A stretch of DNA of 64,000 nucleotides from CAWFSE01 sp963697565 (lineage in GTDB: Bacteria; Actinomycetota; Actinomycetes; CAVWCF01): the NCBI GenBank assembly GCA_963697565.1, contig CAVOOM010000008.1, forward strand, positions 248,001-312,000, in the 5' to 3' direction. The position numbers and the translations under genes were made by a program. Positions within the stretch are counted from its first letter, which is position 1. Every line of letters begins with the position of its first letter. The notes below the pieces were generated by a model. That model had not been told where the DNA came from, ran no database searches, and saw nothing but the letters and a program-made list of their open reading frames with translations. Shown here piece after piece: positions 20,580 through 28,691 of the stretch.

Positions 20580-21371
20580 GGGCTCTCGAACCCGGCGGCC
20601 GAGAGCACACTTCGGCCGGCAGGGGACAGCACAAAGGCGATGAAGGCCCCTGCCGCCGGCGCGTTGCCGGAGTCGGTCAGCGCCGCGATCGGGTAGGTGG
20701 TCGAGGCGTTGATCGCGGCGGGGATCTCGATGCCCTTCACGGTGGAGCCCGCGGCGCGCACATCGGTCACGTACACCACTCCCGCGTCGACCTCGTTGAG
20801 CACGACCTTGCTCAGCACCGACTTCACGTCCGGCTCGAGGGTGACCGGGTTGACCGTGACCCCGGCGTTGCCGAAGACCTTCTGGGCGGTCGACCCGCAG
20901 GGCACCTGCGGCTGGCAGAGGGCGGTGGTGACCGAGGCGCTCGCCAGGGACTCCACCCCGGTCACGTTGCCAGGGTTGTCCGGCGGCACGGCAATAGCCA
21001 TCGAGTTGACGGCGAACACGGTCGGATCGGCGGCGGCGCCGGCCTCGACCATCTGCTGCATGGTCGCCTGGCTGGCCGAGGCGAAGACGTCAGCAGGGGC
21101 GCCGGAGATGATCTGGGTGGCCAGCGCCGAGGAGGCAGCGAAGCTGAAGGCGACCGTGGCGCCCGGGTTGGCGTCCTCGAACTGCTCGCCGAGCCGGGTG
21201 AACGACTCGGTCAGCGAGGCCGCGGCGAAGACCGTGATCGATCCGGTGAACGGCTCGGACGCCGAGCCGCCGGAAGGGGACGGGGAGGCGGAGCTCGTCA
21301 GCCGACCCGCAGCCGGCCAACGCGGCCGCGATGAACCCGGCCGCGATCAAGGCGGCACTGGTACGGGGCAT
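20576..21371 (-). CDS. modA: molybdate-binding lipoprotein ModA, one frame break
   Basis: Extracytoplasmic substrate-binding protein for molybdate/tungstate. The N-terminus is a lipoprotein signal: hydrophobic AALIAAGFIAAALAGC with the lipobox LAGC, then a Ser/Pro-rich linker. The mature part reads ITVFAAASLTESFTRLGEQFE, the classical ModA opening, then SSALATQIISGAPADVFASA and KVVLNEVDAGVVYVTDV. A +1 frame change near 21297 in the linker separates the signal from the mature domain. The ATG at 21371 has AGGAG upstream. First transporter gene of modABC, just downstream of the TOBE/HTH regulator gene. Confidence 0.92.
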
Positions 21372-21398
21372 CCGCACTCCTGTTCAGGCTCGCCGCGA

Positions 21399-21809
21399 TC
21401 AGCGGCGCTTCGGGATCTCGACCGACACGTTCGTCGCCTTCACCGCGGCGACGGCGAGAACCCCGGGCTCCAGACCGAGCTCATCGGCCGCCTCCCGGCT
21501 CAGCAGGGACACGAAGCGATGCGGCCCGGCCTGGATCTCCACCTGGGCCATCACGGTGTCTCGCACGACGCGCGTCACGAGGCCGGTGAACCGGTTGCGC
21601 ACGGAGTGCGCCACGACGGGTCCGCCCTCAAGGGGGTCGGCCGACGCGGCGAGTTCCTGGGCGAACCGGGCGAGCGCCACGCCGTCGATGGCCAGCCGGC
21701 CGGAACCATCGGTGGTGGTCTCAACCCGCCCGCTGTCAGCCCACCGCCGGATCGTGTCGTCGCTCACGCCCAGCAGGTCGGCGGCCTGTCGGATCCGGTA
21801 CCTCGGCAT
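21399..21809 (-). CDS. HTH-TOBE molybdenum-binding regulator
   Basis: A 136-residue protein with an excisionase/MerR-like helix-turn-helix at the N-terminus (YRIRQAADLLGVSDDTIRRWADSGRV) and a TOBE/Mop domain at the C-terminus (NRFTGLVTRVVRDTVMAQVEIQAGPHRFVSLLSREAADELGL...VAAVKATNVSVEI). Such proteins bind molybdate or related oxyanions and are found with modABC genes. It is transcribed in the same direction, 27 bases upstream of modA, so it probably controls, and is part of, the same operon. This is the actinobacterial alternative to ModE. Confidence 0.87.
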   Translation of the reverse strand: MPRYRIRQAADLLGVSDDTIRRWADSGRVETTTDGSGRLAIDGVALARFAQELAASADPLEGGPVVAHSVRNRFTGLVTRVVRDTVMAQVEIQAGPHRFVSLLSREAADELGLEPGVLAVAAVKATNVSVEIPKRR

Positions 21810-21846
21810 GGCGTCACCGTATCCGCAGAATCGGCAATGTAGCTGC

Positions 21847-21862
21847 CATTCGGGGGCGAATG
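21847..21862. promoter_or_regulatory. CATTCG-GGGG-CGAATG dyad upstream of the mod operon
   Basis: A perfect 6-bp inverted repeat with a 4-base centre, 38-53 bases upstream of the start of the molybdate regulator. It is a plausible autoregulatory operator. A second, imperfect GGCA...TGCC symmetry sits between it and the gene. No matching consensus is known to me. Confidence 0.4.
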
Positions 21863-21931
21863 CCGCTTGAACGGCCTCAGGTAGCCGTGAACGCGTCCGC
21901 GTGGACCGCGGGAGGATCGGTCGGCGGGAGG

Positions 21932-23623
21932 TCAGTGGCGGGACACGATCCCGGCGAGGGCCGCGTCGTCGGGCAGCGTCCCGTACTCGTGGCCGCGATC
22001 GGGGCCGAGCCGCGCCTCGATGAACGCCTCGCTGACCGGCGTGGGGGAGAAGCGGGCGAGCAGAGCCGCCTGCAGGGCGAGCGCCATCGACTCGACCACC
22101 GACCGCGCGCGGCGCTCGGCGGACCCCGGGTCCGCGGCGGCCAGCTCACGCACGTCGCGGCCGACCCGGTCGAGGTGCCCGTCGAGGATCGGGTGGTGCC
22201 CGCGGGAACGCTCCACCACGGCGCGGAACGCTTCGACCGACTCGGGCTCGCGGCGCATCGCGCGCAGCATGTCGAGGGCGATCACGTTGCCGGAGCCCTC
22301 CCACACCGCCATCACCGGCTGCTCGCGGTAGCGCATTGCGAGCGGGAACTCCTCGGTGTAGCCGTTGCCGCCCAGGCACTCCATGGCCTCGTACGCGTGC
22401 TGGGGCCCGCGCTTGCAGATCCAGTACTTAGCCACCGGGGTGGCCAGCCGGCGGAAGGCGTGCTCCTCGTCACTGGCGTCGACGTCGTACGCCCGGGCCA
22501 GCCGGATCGCGGTGACCGTCGCGGCCTCGGACTCCAGGGCGAGGTCGGCGAGCACGTTCGCCATCGCCGGCTGGTCGACCAGCACCCGGCCGAACGCGGA
22601 GCGGTGGCGCGCGTGCCAGGCGGCCTCTGCCACCGCCTGGCGCATCCCCGCGGCCGAGCCGAGGACGCAGTCAAGACGGGTACGCGCGACCATCTCGATG
22701 ATGGTGCGCACGCCGCGCCCGGGCTCGCCGACCATCGTGGCGACGGTGCCGTCGAACTCGATCTCCGACGAGGCGTTCGCCCGGTTGCCCAACTTGTCCT
22801 TGAGCCGCTGGATCCGAAAGACGTTGCGCGTGCCGTCGGGCAGGACGCGGGGGACCAGGAAGCAGGAGAGCCCCTCGCCGCCTCGTCCTTGCGCTTGCGC
22901 CAGGACGAGGAAGGCGTCCGACATCGGCGCGGAGCAGAACCACTTGTGCCCGGTCATGCGGTAGTCGGCGCCTGGCCCGCCCGGTCCCGTCGGCACGGCG
23001 ACCGTGGTGTTCGCCCGGACGTCCGAGCCGCCCTGCTTCTCGGTCATCGCCATCCCGAAGATGGCCGAGGCCTTGCCCGGCGTGTCGAGCGCCGGGTCGT
23101 ACGCGCGCGAGAACGCGCGGGGCAGCCAGGCCTCGGCCAGGTCGGGCTGCACCTGCAGGGACGGCACGACGGCGTGCGTCATCGAGATGGGGCAGGCATG
23201 CCCGGGCTCGATCTGCGCGAACAGCATGAAGACCGCGGCGCGCGCGACGTTGGCTCCCGGGCGCGGCTCGGCCCAGGCCGCGGTGTGGGCGCCGCGCTCC
23301 ACGGCCGCGCCCATGATCCGGTGGTACGACGGGTGGTACTCGACCTGGTCGATCCGGTGGCCCCAACGGTCGGTCGTCTGCAGCGTCGGGGTGAGGGTGT
23401 TGGCGATCGCCGCGTCGCGCTGGAACGACGCGCTGCCCACGAGCGCGCCGATCTCGGTCAGCTCGGATTGGGCCCACCCGGCGCCATGGCGGTCGACCGC
23501 CTCGACCAGAACGGGGTTCACCGCGTACTCATTGAGGTCCACGCGCGGCGGCGCCTGGTTGACCACCTCGTGGGTGAGGTGCGGAGAGGGAAGGGCCGTC
23601 CCCTCGGGGCCTTCGGCGGTCAT
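21932..23623 (-). CDS. AidB-like acyl-CoA dehydrogenase
   Basis: A flavoprotein of the acyl-CoA dehydrogenase superfamily, of the AidB subfamily. The N-terminal region ALPSPHLTHEVVNQAPPRVDLNEY, then CPISMTHAVVPSL, GMAMTEKQGGSDVRANTT (the FAD-binding loop), GHKWFCSAPMSDAFLVLAQ, RIQRLKDKLGNRANASSEIEFD, and C-terminal MECLGGNGYTEEFPLAMRYREQPVMAVWEGSGNVIALD all match AidB-type proteins. AidB of E. coli binds DNA and is linked to alkylation response; many actinobacterial homologues have unknown substrates. I chose the internal ATG at 23623 because the family starts with MTAEGPE-like sequence; an upstream start (23665) is possible. Confidence 0.9.
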   Translation of the reverse strand: MTAEGPEGTALPSPHLTHEVVNQAPPRVDLNEYAVNPVLVEAVDRHGAGWAQSELTEIGALVGSASFQRDAAIANTLTPTLQTTDRWGHRIDQVEYHPSYHRIMGAAVERGAHTAAWAEPRPGANVARAAVFMLFAQIEPGHACPISMTHAVVPSLQVQPDLAEAWLPRAFSRAYDPALDTPGKASAIFGMAMTEKQGGSDVRANTTVAVPTGPGGPGADYRMTGHKWFCSAPMSDAFLVLAQAQGRGGEGLSCFLVPRVLPDGTRNVFRIQRLKDKLGNRANASSEIEFDGTVATMVGEPGRGVRTIIEMVARTRLDCVLGSAAGMRQAVAEAAWHARHRSAFGRVLVDQPAMANVLADLALESEAATVTAIRLARAYDVDASDEEHAFRRLATPVAKYWICKRGPQHAYEAMECLGGNGYTEEFPLAMRYREQPVMAVWEGSGNVIALDMLRAMRREPESVEAFRAVVERSRGHHPILDGHLDRVGRDVRELAAADPGSAERRARSVVESMALALQAALLARFSPTPVSEAFIEARLGPDRGHEYGTLPDDAALAGIVSRH

Positions 23624-23807
23624 GGCGACGCCCTTCGCTCGGCGGTCTGCCCGCCCATTATCCAAGGTCCGCGGCCAGCGGGCGCCCGTGCTGTTGGGTC
23701 TCGTGCGAACGGAGCCGAGGTGGCTTTGGTCACGGGTATCCAGCAGCGTGCGGGGCTAGCCTGAAGTCGAGGGCGCGCAACACGCTCCCCATGAGAAGGG
23801 AAGTGCC

Positions 23808-24215
23808 ATGAGTGAGACCAGGCCGAGCGGCTGGGCTGTGGGCCTGACCGCGTTCGCCGGCTTCATGATGCTGCTCGTCGGGTTCTTCCAGGCGATCGCA
23901 GGCTTCGCCGCCCTGCTCGAGGGCAAGGTCTACGTCGTCGGGCAGGAGTACATCTTCACGTACGACGCCACGACCTGGGGTTGGATCCACCTCATCCTCG
24001 GCGTCGTCCTCATCCTGGCGGGCCTCGGCGTCCTGCGCGGCGGGGTGGTCGGGCGGACGATCGCGGTGATCATCGTCGGGATCAGCGCGATCGCGAACTT
24101 CATCTTCCTGCTGGGCTGGAACCAGCCCTTCTGGTCGATCCTGATCATCGTGCTCGACGTGGCGATCATCTGGGCGTTGACCGTGCACGGGCGTGACATC
24201 ACCGTGGATTCCTGA
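23808..24215 (+). CDS. DUF7144-type four-helix membrane protein
   Basis: A 135-residue protein with four predicted membrane segments (about 10-30, 55-77, 83-105, 110-127). The signature portions GFFQAIAGFAALLEG and TWGWIHLILGVVLILAGLGVL, and the NFIFLLGWNQPFWSILIIVLDVAIIWALT tail, are typical of actinobacterial DUF7144 proteins. Function unknown. The ATG has GGGAAG upstream. Convergent with the PucR gene, with strong hairpins between. Confidence 0.85.
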   Translation: MSETRPSGWAVGLTAFAGFMMLLVGFFQAIAGFAALLEGKVYVVGQEYIFTYDATTWGWIHLILGVVLILAGLGVLRGGVVGRTIAVIIVGISAIANFIFLLGWNQPFWSILIIVLDVAIIWALTVHGRDITVDS

Positions 24216-24228
24216 ACGGCGACAGCCT

Positions 24229-24293
24229 GAGCCCGACCGGGCTCTGAGCACGGCCTTGCGGGGCGCCTCACGATCGCGTGGGGCGCCCCGCAA
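24229..24293. terminator. two hairpins between convergent genes, one extending into the pucR coding end
   Basis: GAGCCC-GACC-GGGCTC lies at 24229-24244. A perfect 12-bp stem TTGCGGGGCGCC / GGCGCCCCGCAA spans 24256-24267 and 24282-24293, with a small inner stem CACG/CGTG in its loop. The stop codon of the PucR-type gene (24268-24270) lies in the loop, so the last codons of that gene form one arm. Probably a bidirectional terminator. Confidence 0.65.
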
Positions 24294-25461
24294 GCGCGAG
24301 GGCCAGCGCGAGCCGGCTCTGCGGGTCCTGCAGCACCCCTCCGAACAACTCGGCCAGCCGGGCGAGCCGATAGCTCACCGTCTGCGGGTGGACGGTGAGC
24401 GCCGCGGCCACCTGGGCCCGTTCGCCGTGGTGGGCCAGCCACGCCGCCAGGGTCTCCTCCAGGACGGCCCGTCGAGCTGGCGGCACCGATTCCAGTGGGG
24501 CCAGCACCTGACGGGCCAGATCGTCGAGCAGGGTCGGATCGGCGTGCACGACCAGCTCGGCCAAGTGGTCGGCGGCGGCCACCAGGCCGCCGTCGGGAAG
24601 GACGCCCTGCAGGGCGAGCCGGCGCACGGCGCGGGCGTGGGCCAACGACAGCGGCGCCTGCCCAGGCGCCCGGGTGGTGCCGAGGTAGACCGCCGTCGCG
24701 CCGAACCGCCCGGCCAGCGAGGCGGCGAGCCCCGGTAGGGCGGGCTCGGCGATGAGCGCCAGCAGGTCGGTGCCCTTCGGCAGGATGAGCACCTCGGGGT
24801 CGGCCTTGGCCGCCGCCGGCGGCACGTCCCCGCCGCCCGGCAGGTTGACCAGGGCCACCGTGAGCCGCTCGGGGATCGGCCACGCGGCGTCCTCGGCGAG
24901 CCGGCGCACGCGGGGGAGGGCGCTCGCGGCGTCCCCGTCGATCAGGGCCTCGGCCAGCCGCGAGCGCAGGACGTCGCGGTAGCCCGCGTCGGCGGCCTGC
25001 CGGCGGGCGAACCCGGAGGCGCTCGCGGCCGAGAGCTCATCGATGTAGACGAAGATCGCCTCGGCGAGCAAGACCAGCTGGTCCGTCCCCACGCCGCCGC
25101 GCACGGCGGCGGCGGCGAGGTCGGCCCACGTGACGCGGGCCCCGATCCGGTAGGCGGCCAGCAGGGTGTCGAGGGAGCGGCCCTGGGCGCCCTCGCCCTC
25201 GCCGAGGGTCTCGTACACATGCCGGGCCCGGGAATCGAGGGCCGGGCGGTCGGTGCCCATCAGGTCGAGCAGCCGGTTGAGCGCGATCTCGACGCCGCGG
25301 CGGACGGTCCGGCCGAGGTCGCCGTCCAGCCCGGCCCGGAAGGCGGGCAGCTCGCGGTCGATCGCCGCGATGGAGCCGTCGATGGCGGCGGGCAGCGCCG
25401 GCCGAAGCAGCGTGGCGACGCCCGGCTGGAGCCCCGACCACGGGCGCAGCGCCTCGGCCAT
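24268..25461 (-). CDS. PucR/CdaR-family transcriptional regulator
   Basis: DNA-binding regulator of 397 residues. The C-terminal HTH region reads LVVHADPTLLDDLARQVLAPL, EETLAAWLAHHGERAQVAAALTVHPQTVSYRLARLAELFG, the classic PucR C-terminal helix-turn-helix. The central part is a GGDEF-like/CdaR region; the N-terminal 150 residues contain the RsbRD-type helical domain (LDTLLAAYRIGARVTWADLA). The ATG at 25461 has a strong GGAGG. Divergent from a nitronate monooxygenase gene across a 97-base gap containing a dyad, so it may control that gene. Confidence 0.88.
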   Translation of the reverse strand: MAEALRPWSGLQPGVATLLRPALPAAIDGSIAAIDRELPAFRAGLDGDLGRTVRRGVEIALNRLLDLMGTDRPALDSRARHVYETLGEGEGAQGRSLDTLLAAYRIGARVTWADLAAAAVRGGVGTDQLVLLAEAIFVYIDELSAASASGFARRQAADAGYRDVLRSRLAEALIDGDAASALPRVRRLAEDAAWPIPERLTVALVNLPGGGDVPPAAAKADPEVLILPKGTDLLALIAEPALPGLAASLAGRFGATAVYLGTTRAPGQAPLSLAHARAVRRLALQGVLPDGGLVAAADHLAELVVHADPTLLDDLARQVLAPLESVPPARRAVLEETLAAWLAHHGERAQVAAALTVHPQTVSYRLARLAELFGGVLQDPQSRLALALALAGRPTRS

Positions 25462-25473
25462 CGTGCCTCCTTC

Positions 25474-25490
25474 TTGTCTTCCAGTGACAA
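25474..25490. promoter_or_regulatory. TTGTC-N7-GACAA dyad between pucR-like and NMO genes
   Basis: A TTGTC/GACAA inverted repeat, extendable to TTCTTGTC / GACA(A)AGAA with one bulged base, placed 13-29 bases upstream of the regulator start. It is a candidate operator for the divergent promoter pair. Its half-site resembles the TTGTCAA of the alkB operator, which may be coincidence. Confidence 0.4.
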
Positions 25491-25558
25491 AGAACGTGCC
25501 CGGAGTCTGGCGTGTCAAGCCTAGCCACTCGGTGCTCTTGTCCCCGAGACTAGAGGCC

Positions 25559-27046
25559 GTGACCGAGAGCGCCTTCGCGCAGACCCCCAGCCCCGCCCTG
25601 TCGGGCCCGTTGCCCCCCAGCGTCATCCAGGGCGGGATGGGGGTCGCCATCTCGGGCTGGGAGCTCGCCCGCGCCGTGTCTCGCACCGGCCAGCTGGGGG
25701 TCGTGTCGGGGACGGCCCTGGAGATCGTCTGCGCCCGGCGGCTGCAGCTGGGCGACCCGGGCGGGGACGTCCGCCGGGCCTTGGCGCACTTCCCGGTCCC
25801 GCGGGTGGCCGAGTGGATCCTGGCCGCGTACTTCGTCGAGGGCGGCAAGCCCGAGGCCGACCTGTTCAAGGCGGTCCCGCGGTTCACCCTGCAGCCGGCC
25901 GACCGGCTGCAGGAGCTCACGGTGGCGGCCAACTTCGTCGAGGTCTGGCTCGCCAAGGAGGGCCACGACGGGCCAGTCGGCATCAACTACCTGCGCAAGA
26001 TCGAGCTGCCGCTGATCTTCGCGCTGTACGGGGCGATGCTGGCCGGGGTCGACTACGTGCTCATGGGCGCCGGCAACCCCGGCGAGCTGCCCGAGCTGCT
26101 CCGCGCACTCGAGCGCCAGGACGACGTGTCCCTGTCGGTCCGGGTGCAGGGGTCGCGCTCGACCGACGGCGACACCGCGGTGCACTTCAGCCCGCTCGGC
26201 CTGCTCGGCCCGCTGCCCGCGCCGCGCCGACCCCGGGCGCTGGCGATCATCGCCTCGCTCGACCTCGCGGCCGGTTTGGCGGGGAGCCCGGCGGCCTGCC
26301 CGGACGGCTTCATCATCGAGGGCCCGAGCGCGGGCGGCCACAACGCGCCGCCCCGCGGACCCCGGCGCACCGACGAGGCCGGCCAGCCGATCTACGACGA
26401 GCGGGACGCGGTGGACCCGCGCGACGTGGTGGCGCTCGGCCTGCCCGTGTGGCTGGCCGGGTCGTACGGCAGCCCGGAGGGGCTCCAGCGGGCGCGGTCG
26501 GTGGGCGCGGCCGGGGTCCAGGTGGGAACCGCGTTCGCGCTCTGCGAGGAGTCGGGGCTGGCGCCCGACCTCAAGCAGCGGGTGCTCGGCCAGGCGCTGG
26601 CCGGCGACCTCGAGGTGCTCAGCGACTGGCGGCTGTCGCCGACCGGCTTCCCCTTCCGGGTCCTGCAGATGGCCGGCACGCTGTCGGATCCCGAGACCTA
26701 CGAGGCCCGCCAACCGGTGTGCGACCTCGGGGCACTGCGGTCGCCCTTCGTCAAGGAGGACGGCTCGATCGGCTACCGCTGCCCGGCGGAGCCGGCCGAC
26801 GCGTACACCCGGATCAAGGGCGGACGCGAGCAGAACATGGAGGGCCGCCGCTGCCTGTGCAACGCGCTGATGGCCTCGGCCGGGCTGCCGCAGACCAGGC
26901 CCAACGGCTATGTCGAGCCGCCGCTGGTCACCGCCGGCAGCGACTTCAGCGGCGTCGTCCACCTCGCGCAGGGCTGGGCGCCCGGCGAGGCGTCGTACCC
27001 GGCCAGCGAGGTCATCGACTACCTGCTGGCCGGCCCGGTGGGCTGA
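25559..27046 (+). CDS. nitronate monooxygenase (2-nitropropane dioxygenase-like)
   Basis: FMN-dependent oxidation of nitronates, or a related flavin oxidoreductase; cytoplasmic. The 495-residue protein begins with PPSVIQGGMGVAISGWELARAVSRTGQLGVVSG, the FMN-site opening, and contains INYLRKIELPLIFALYGAMLAGVDYVLMGAGNPGELP, the FIIEGPSAGGHNAPPRGP glycine/histidine loop, and LAGSYGSPEGLQRARSVGAAGVQVGTAFALCEESG. A C-terminal Cys-containing region (GYRCPAEP, EGRRCLCNAL) extends beyond the usual 320-360 residue enzymes. The start is GTG with AGAGG nearby. It ends next to a 13-bp repeat array. Confidence 0.85.
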   Translation: MTESAFAQTPSPALSGPLPPSVIQGGMGVAISGWELARAVSRTGQLGVVSGTALEIVCARRLQLGDPGGDVRRALAHFPVPRVAEWILAAYFVEGGKPEADLFKAVPRFTLQPADRLQELTVAANFVEVWLAKEGHDGPVGINYLRKIELPLIFALYGAMLAGVDYVLMGAGNPGELPELLRALERQDDVSLSVRVQGSRSTDGDTAVHFSPLGLLGPLPAPRRPRALAIIASLDLAAGLAGSPAACPDGFIIEGPSAGGHNAPPRGPRRTDEAGQPIYDERDAVDPRDVVALGLPVWLAGSYGSPEGLQRARSVGAAGVQVGTAFALCEESGLAPDLKQRVLGQALAGDLEVLSDWRLSPTGFPFRVLQMAGTLSDPETYEARQPVCDLGALRSPFVKEDGSIGYRCPAEPADAYTRIKGGREQNMEGRRCLCNALMASAGLPQTRPNGYVEPPLVTAGSDFSGVVHLAQGWAPGEASYPASEVIDYLLAGPVG

Positions 27047-27047
27047 G

Positions 27048-27099
27048 TCGCAGCACCGACTCGCAGCACCGACTCGCAGCACCGACTCGCAGCACCGCG
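27048..27099. repeat. four 13-bp tandem repeats filling a convergent gap
   Basis: The unit TCGCAGCACCGAC occurs four times in exact register: 27048-27060, 27061-27073, 27074-27086 and 27087-27099 (last copy ends GCG). The array starts one base after the stop of the NMO gene and ends immediately before the stop of the convergent epimerase gene, so it makes up virtually the whole intergenic space. The units are not palindromic. Confidence 0.9.
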
Positions 27100-28122
27100 T
27101 CACAGCGCCGCGGCCAGGGCGGCGAGCGTCGCCTCGCTGGTGTACGCCGGCCGCCAGCCGAGTTCGCGCTTGGCCTTGGCGGTGTCCATCAGGACCGAGG
27201 TGCGGAAGGCGTGCAGCCACTCGGCGAAGGAGGGGACGTAGGGCAGGCGTGTCAGTGCTTGCGAGGCGGCCCGGACCGAGGCCTGCGGGACCCGCACCGA
27301 CCGCGCTCCGAGCGCATGCGCGATCTCGGTGAGCGACACGTCCCCGTCGCCTGCCAGGTTGTACGTGCCCGGTGCGCCGCGACCGGCGGTGGCCGCGGCC
27401 ACGGCGGCGGCGACATCGTCGTGGTGGACCAGCTGCACCCGCACCCCTGGATCCGGCAGCGTCGGCCGCAGGCCGGGGATCGCCCGCGCCGTGCTGGTCA
27501 GGATGGGCGGCAGGCTCCGGCCCAGGCGGGTCCAGGGCATGCGGTTCCAGGGCATGCGGTTCCAGGGCATCGAGTCCGCGAGCGTCGTGGCGCGGGGCCC
27601 GGCGACGATGCACGGCCGCAGCACGTAGACGTCGACCCCTGAGCCAGCCGTCGACCCGGCGATCAGCGCCTCGCACTCGGCCTTCTGCATGGAGTAGTAG
27701 TGCTCGCTCGAGCCGCGCGCCGGCACGTCCTCGGTGAGGGGGCTCGGATTGTCGGCGTGGTAGCCGTACGCCGCGACCGACGAGGTATAGACGAGGCGCC
27801 GCGGCCGTGGGGCCGCGACGGTGGCCTCGACCACGTGGCTGGTGCCCGTCACATTGACCCGACGGGCGGCCGCGCGGGAACCCATGATCAGGAAGGCCAG
27901 GTGGACGACCACGTCGGCGTCGGCGACCAGGGCCTCGACGGCATCGCGGTCGAGGACGTCGCCCTGCCGGTACTCGGTCTTGGCCCATCCGCTGGCGGCC
28001 GGGTCGAAGGGCCGCCGGGCCATGCCCAGGATCCGGTCGACTCCCGGTTCGCGCTCCAGGGCCTCGATCGCCGGCCGGCCGATCGCGCCGGTCGGGCCCG
28101 TCACCGCCACGGTGATCCCCAT
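27100..28122 (-). CDS. NAD-dependent epimerase/dehydratase (atypical SDR)
   Basis: Extended SDR of about 340 residues. The nucleotide loop is TVAVTGPTGAIGRPAIEAL; VVHLAFLIMGSRAAARRVNVTGTSHVVEA, LVYTSSVAAYG, and the catalytic YYSMQKAECEALI (YxxxK) follow the family order. The C-terminal part includes VQLVHHDDVAAAV and GTYNLAGDG. The substrate is unknown. An in-frame 15-bp triplication encodes MPWNR-MPWNR-MPWTR at about residues 185-199. I chose the ATG at 28122 rather than the longer 28164 reading because the loop follows it directly. Confidence 0.85.
   Translation of the reverse strand: MGITVAVTGPTGAIGRPAIEALEREPGVDRILGMARRPFDPAASGWAKTEYRQGDVLDRDAVEALVADADVVVHLAFLIMGSRAAARRVNVTGTSHVVEATVAAPRPRRLVYTSSVAAYGYHADNPSPLTEDVPARGSSEHYYSMQKAECEALIAGSTAGSGVDVYVLRPCIVAGPRATTLADSMPWNRMPWNRMPWTRLGRSLPPILTSTARAIPGLRPTLPDPGVRVQLVHHDDVAAAVAAATAGRGAPGTYNLAGDGDVSLTEIAHALGARSVRVPQASVRAASQALTRLPYVPSFAEWLHAFRTSVLMDTAKAKRELGWRPAYTSEATLAALAAAL
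27526..27570. repeat. 15-bp in-frame triplicate inside the epimerase gene
   Basis: Three tandem copies of a 15-bp unit (two identical copies at 27541-27555 and 27556-27570, one slightly diverged at 27526-27540) encode the peptide MPWNR, MPWNR, MPWTR. This is replication-slippage-type expansion in frame. Confidence 0.85.
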
Positions 28123-28140
28123 CACGGCCGACCCTAGCCG

Positions 28141-28160
28141 CAGGGGCGAGCGGGCCCCTG
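28141..28160. promoter_or_regulatory. CAGGGGC/GCCCCTG dyad upstream of the V-ATPase operon
   Basis: A perfect 7-bp inverted repeat with a 6-base centre lies in the 122-base divergent gap, 85-104 bases before the first V-ATPase gene. It may be an operator or a leader hairpin. Confidence 0.35.
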
Positions 28161-28244
28161 TCAACGCCGCGTGCCATAAGCCCCTCCCGCCAGCCCTCCC
28201 CGGCCCGAAGAATGATCACGAGCCCGAGACATGCGGGAGTGACC

Positions 28245-28691
28245 GTGCCGACTGTGCGCGACTTCCTCGAGCGGCTGCGTCCGAGCGGGACGCCGGGTGC
28301 CGCCTCGCTGTCGGGCGTGCCGGCGGACCGCGTCGGCGAGCGCTCGGCCGAGCTTGAGCCGGTGCTCGCCCGGCTGTCGGACGTGCAGGCCGAGGCGGCC
28401 CGGATCCGGCAGGCGGCGAGCGTCGCGGCCGAGGCACGGGTCGCGGCCGCGGCCGAGCGGGCCCGCGCCCTGGTCTCCTCGGCCCGCCGGTCCTCGGAGG
28501 CGGAGCGCCGCGACGCCGCCGCCCAGGCCCGAGCCCAGGCGGAGGCGGAGACCCGCGAGCGGCTGGCCGACGCGGCGCGCGAGGCGGCGTCCGTGGCCGA
28601 CGTCGCCGCGGCGCGCGAGGCCGAGTTCGTCGCCCGGGTGCTCGCGGAGGCCCGCGCCGAGGCGGCGCAGCTGCTGGCGGGGTCGCCGTGA
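28245..28691 (+). CDS. V/A-type ATPase peripheral-stalk subunit (G/H-like)
   Basis: Coiled-coil protein of about 148 residues rich in Ala, Arg and Glu (AARIRQAASVAAEARVAAAAERARALVSSARR), with heptad character from about residue 40 to the end, as expected for the stalk helix that pairs with subunit E. Start chosen as GTG 28245 with GGGAG five bases upstream; GTG 28239 and an upstream ATG 28212 are alternatives. First gene of the ATPase operon, overlapping the next gene at GTGA. The assignment rests on position and composition, since such stalk subunits have little sequence conservation. Confidence 0.7.
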   Translation: MPTVRDFLERLRPSGTPGAASLSGVPADRVGERSAELEPVLARLSDVQAEAARIRQAASVAAEARVAAAAERARALVSSARRSSEAERRDAAAQARAQAEAETRERLADAAREAASVADVAAAREAEFVARVLAEARAEAAQLLAGSP

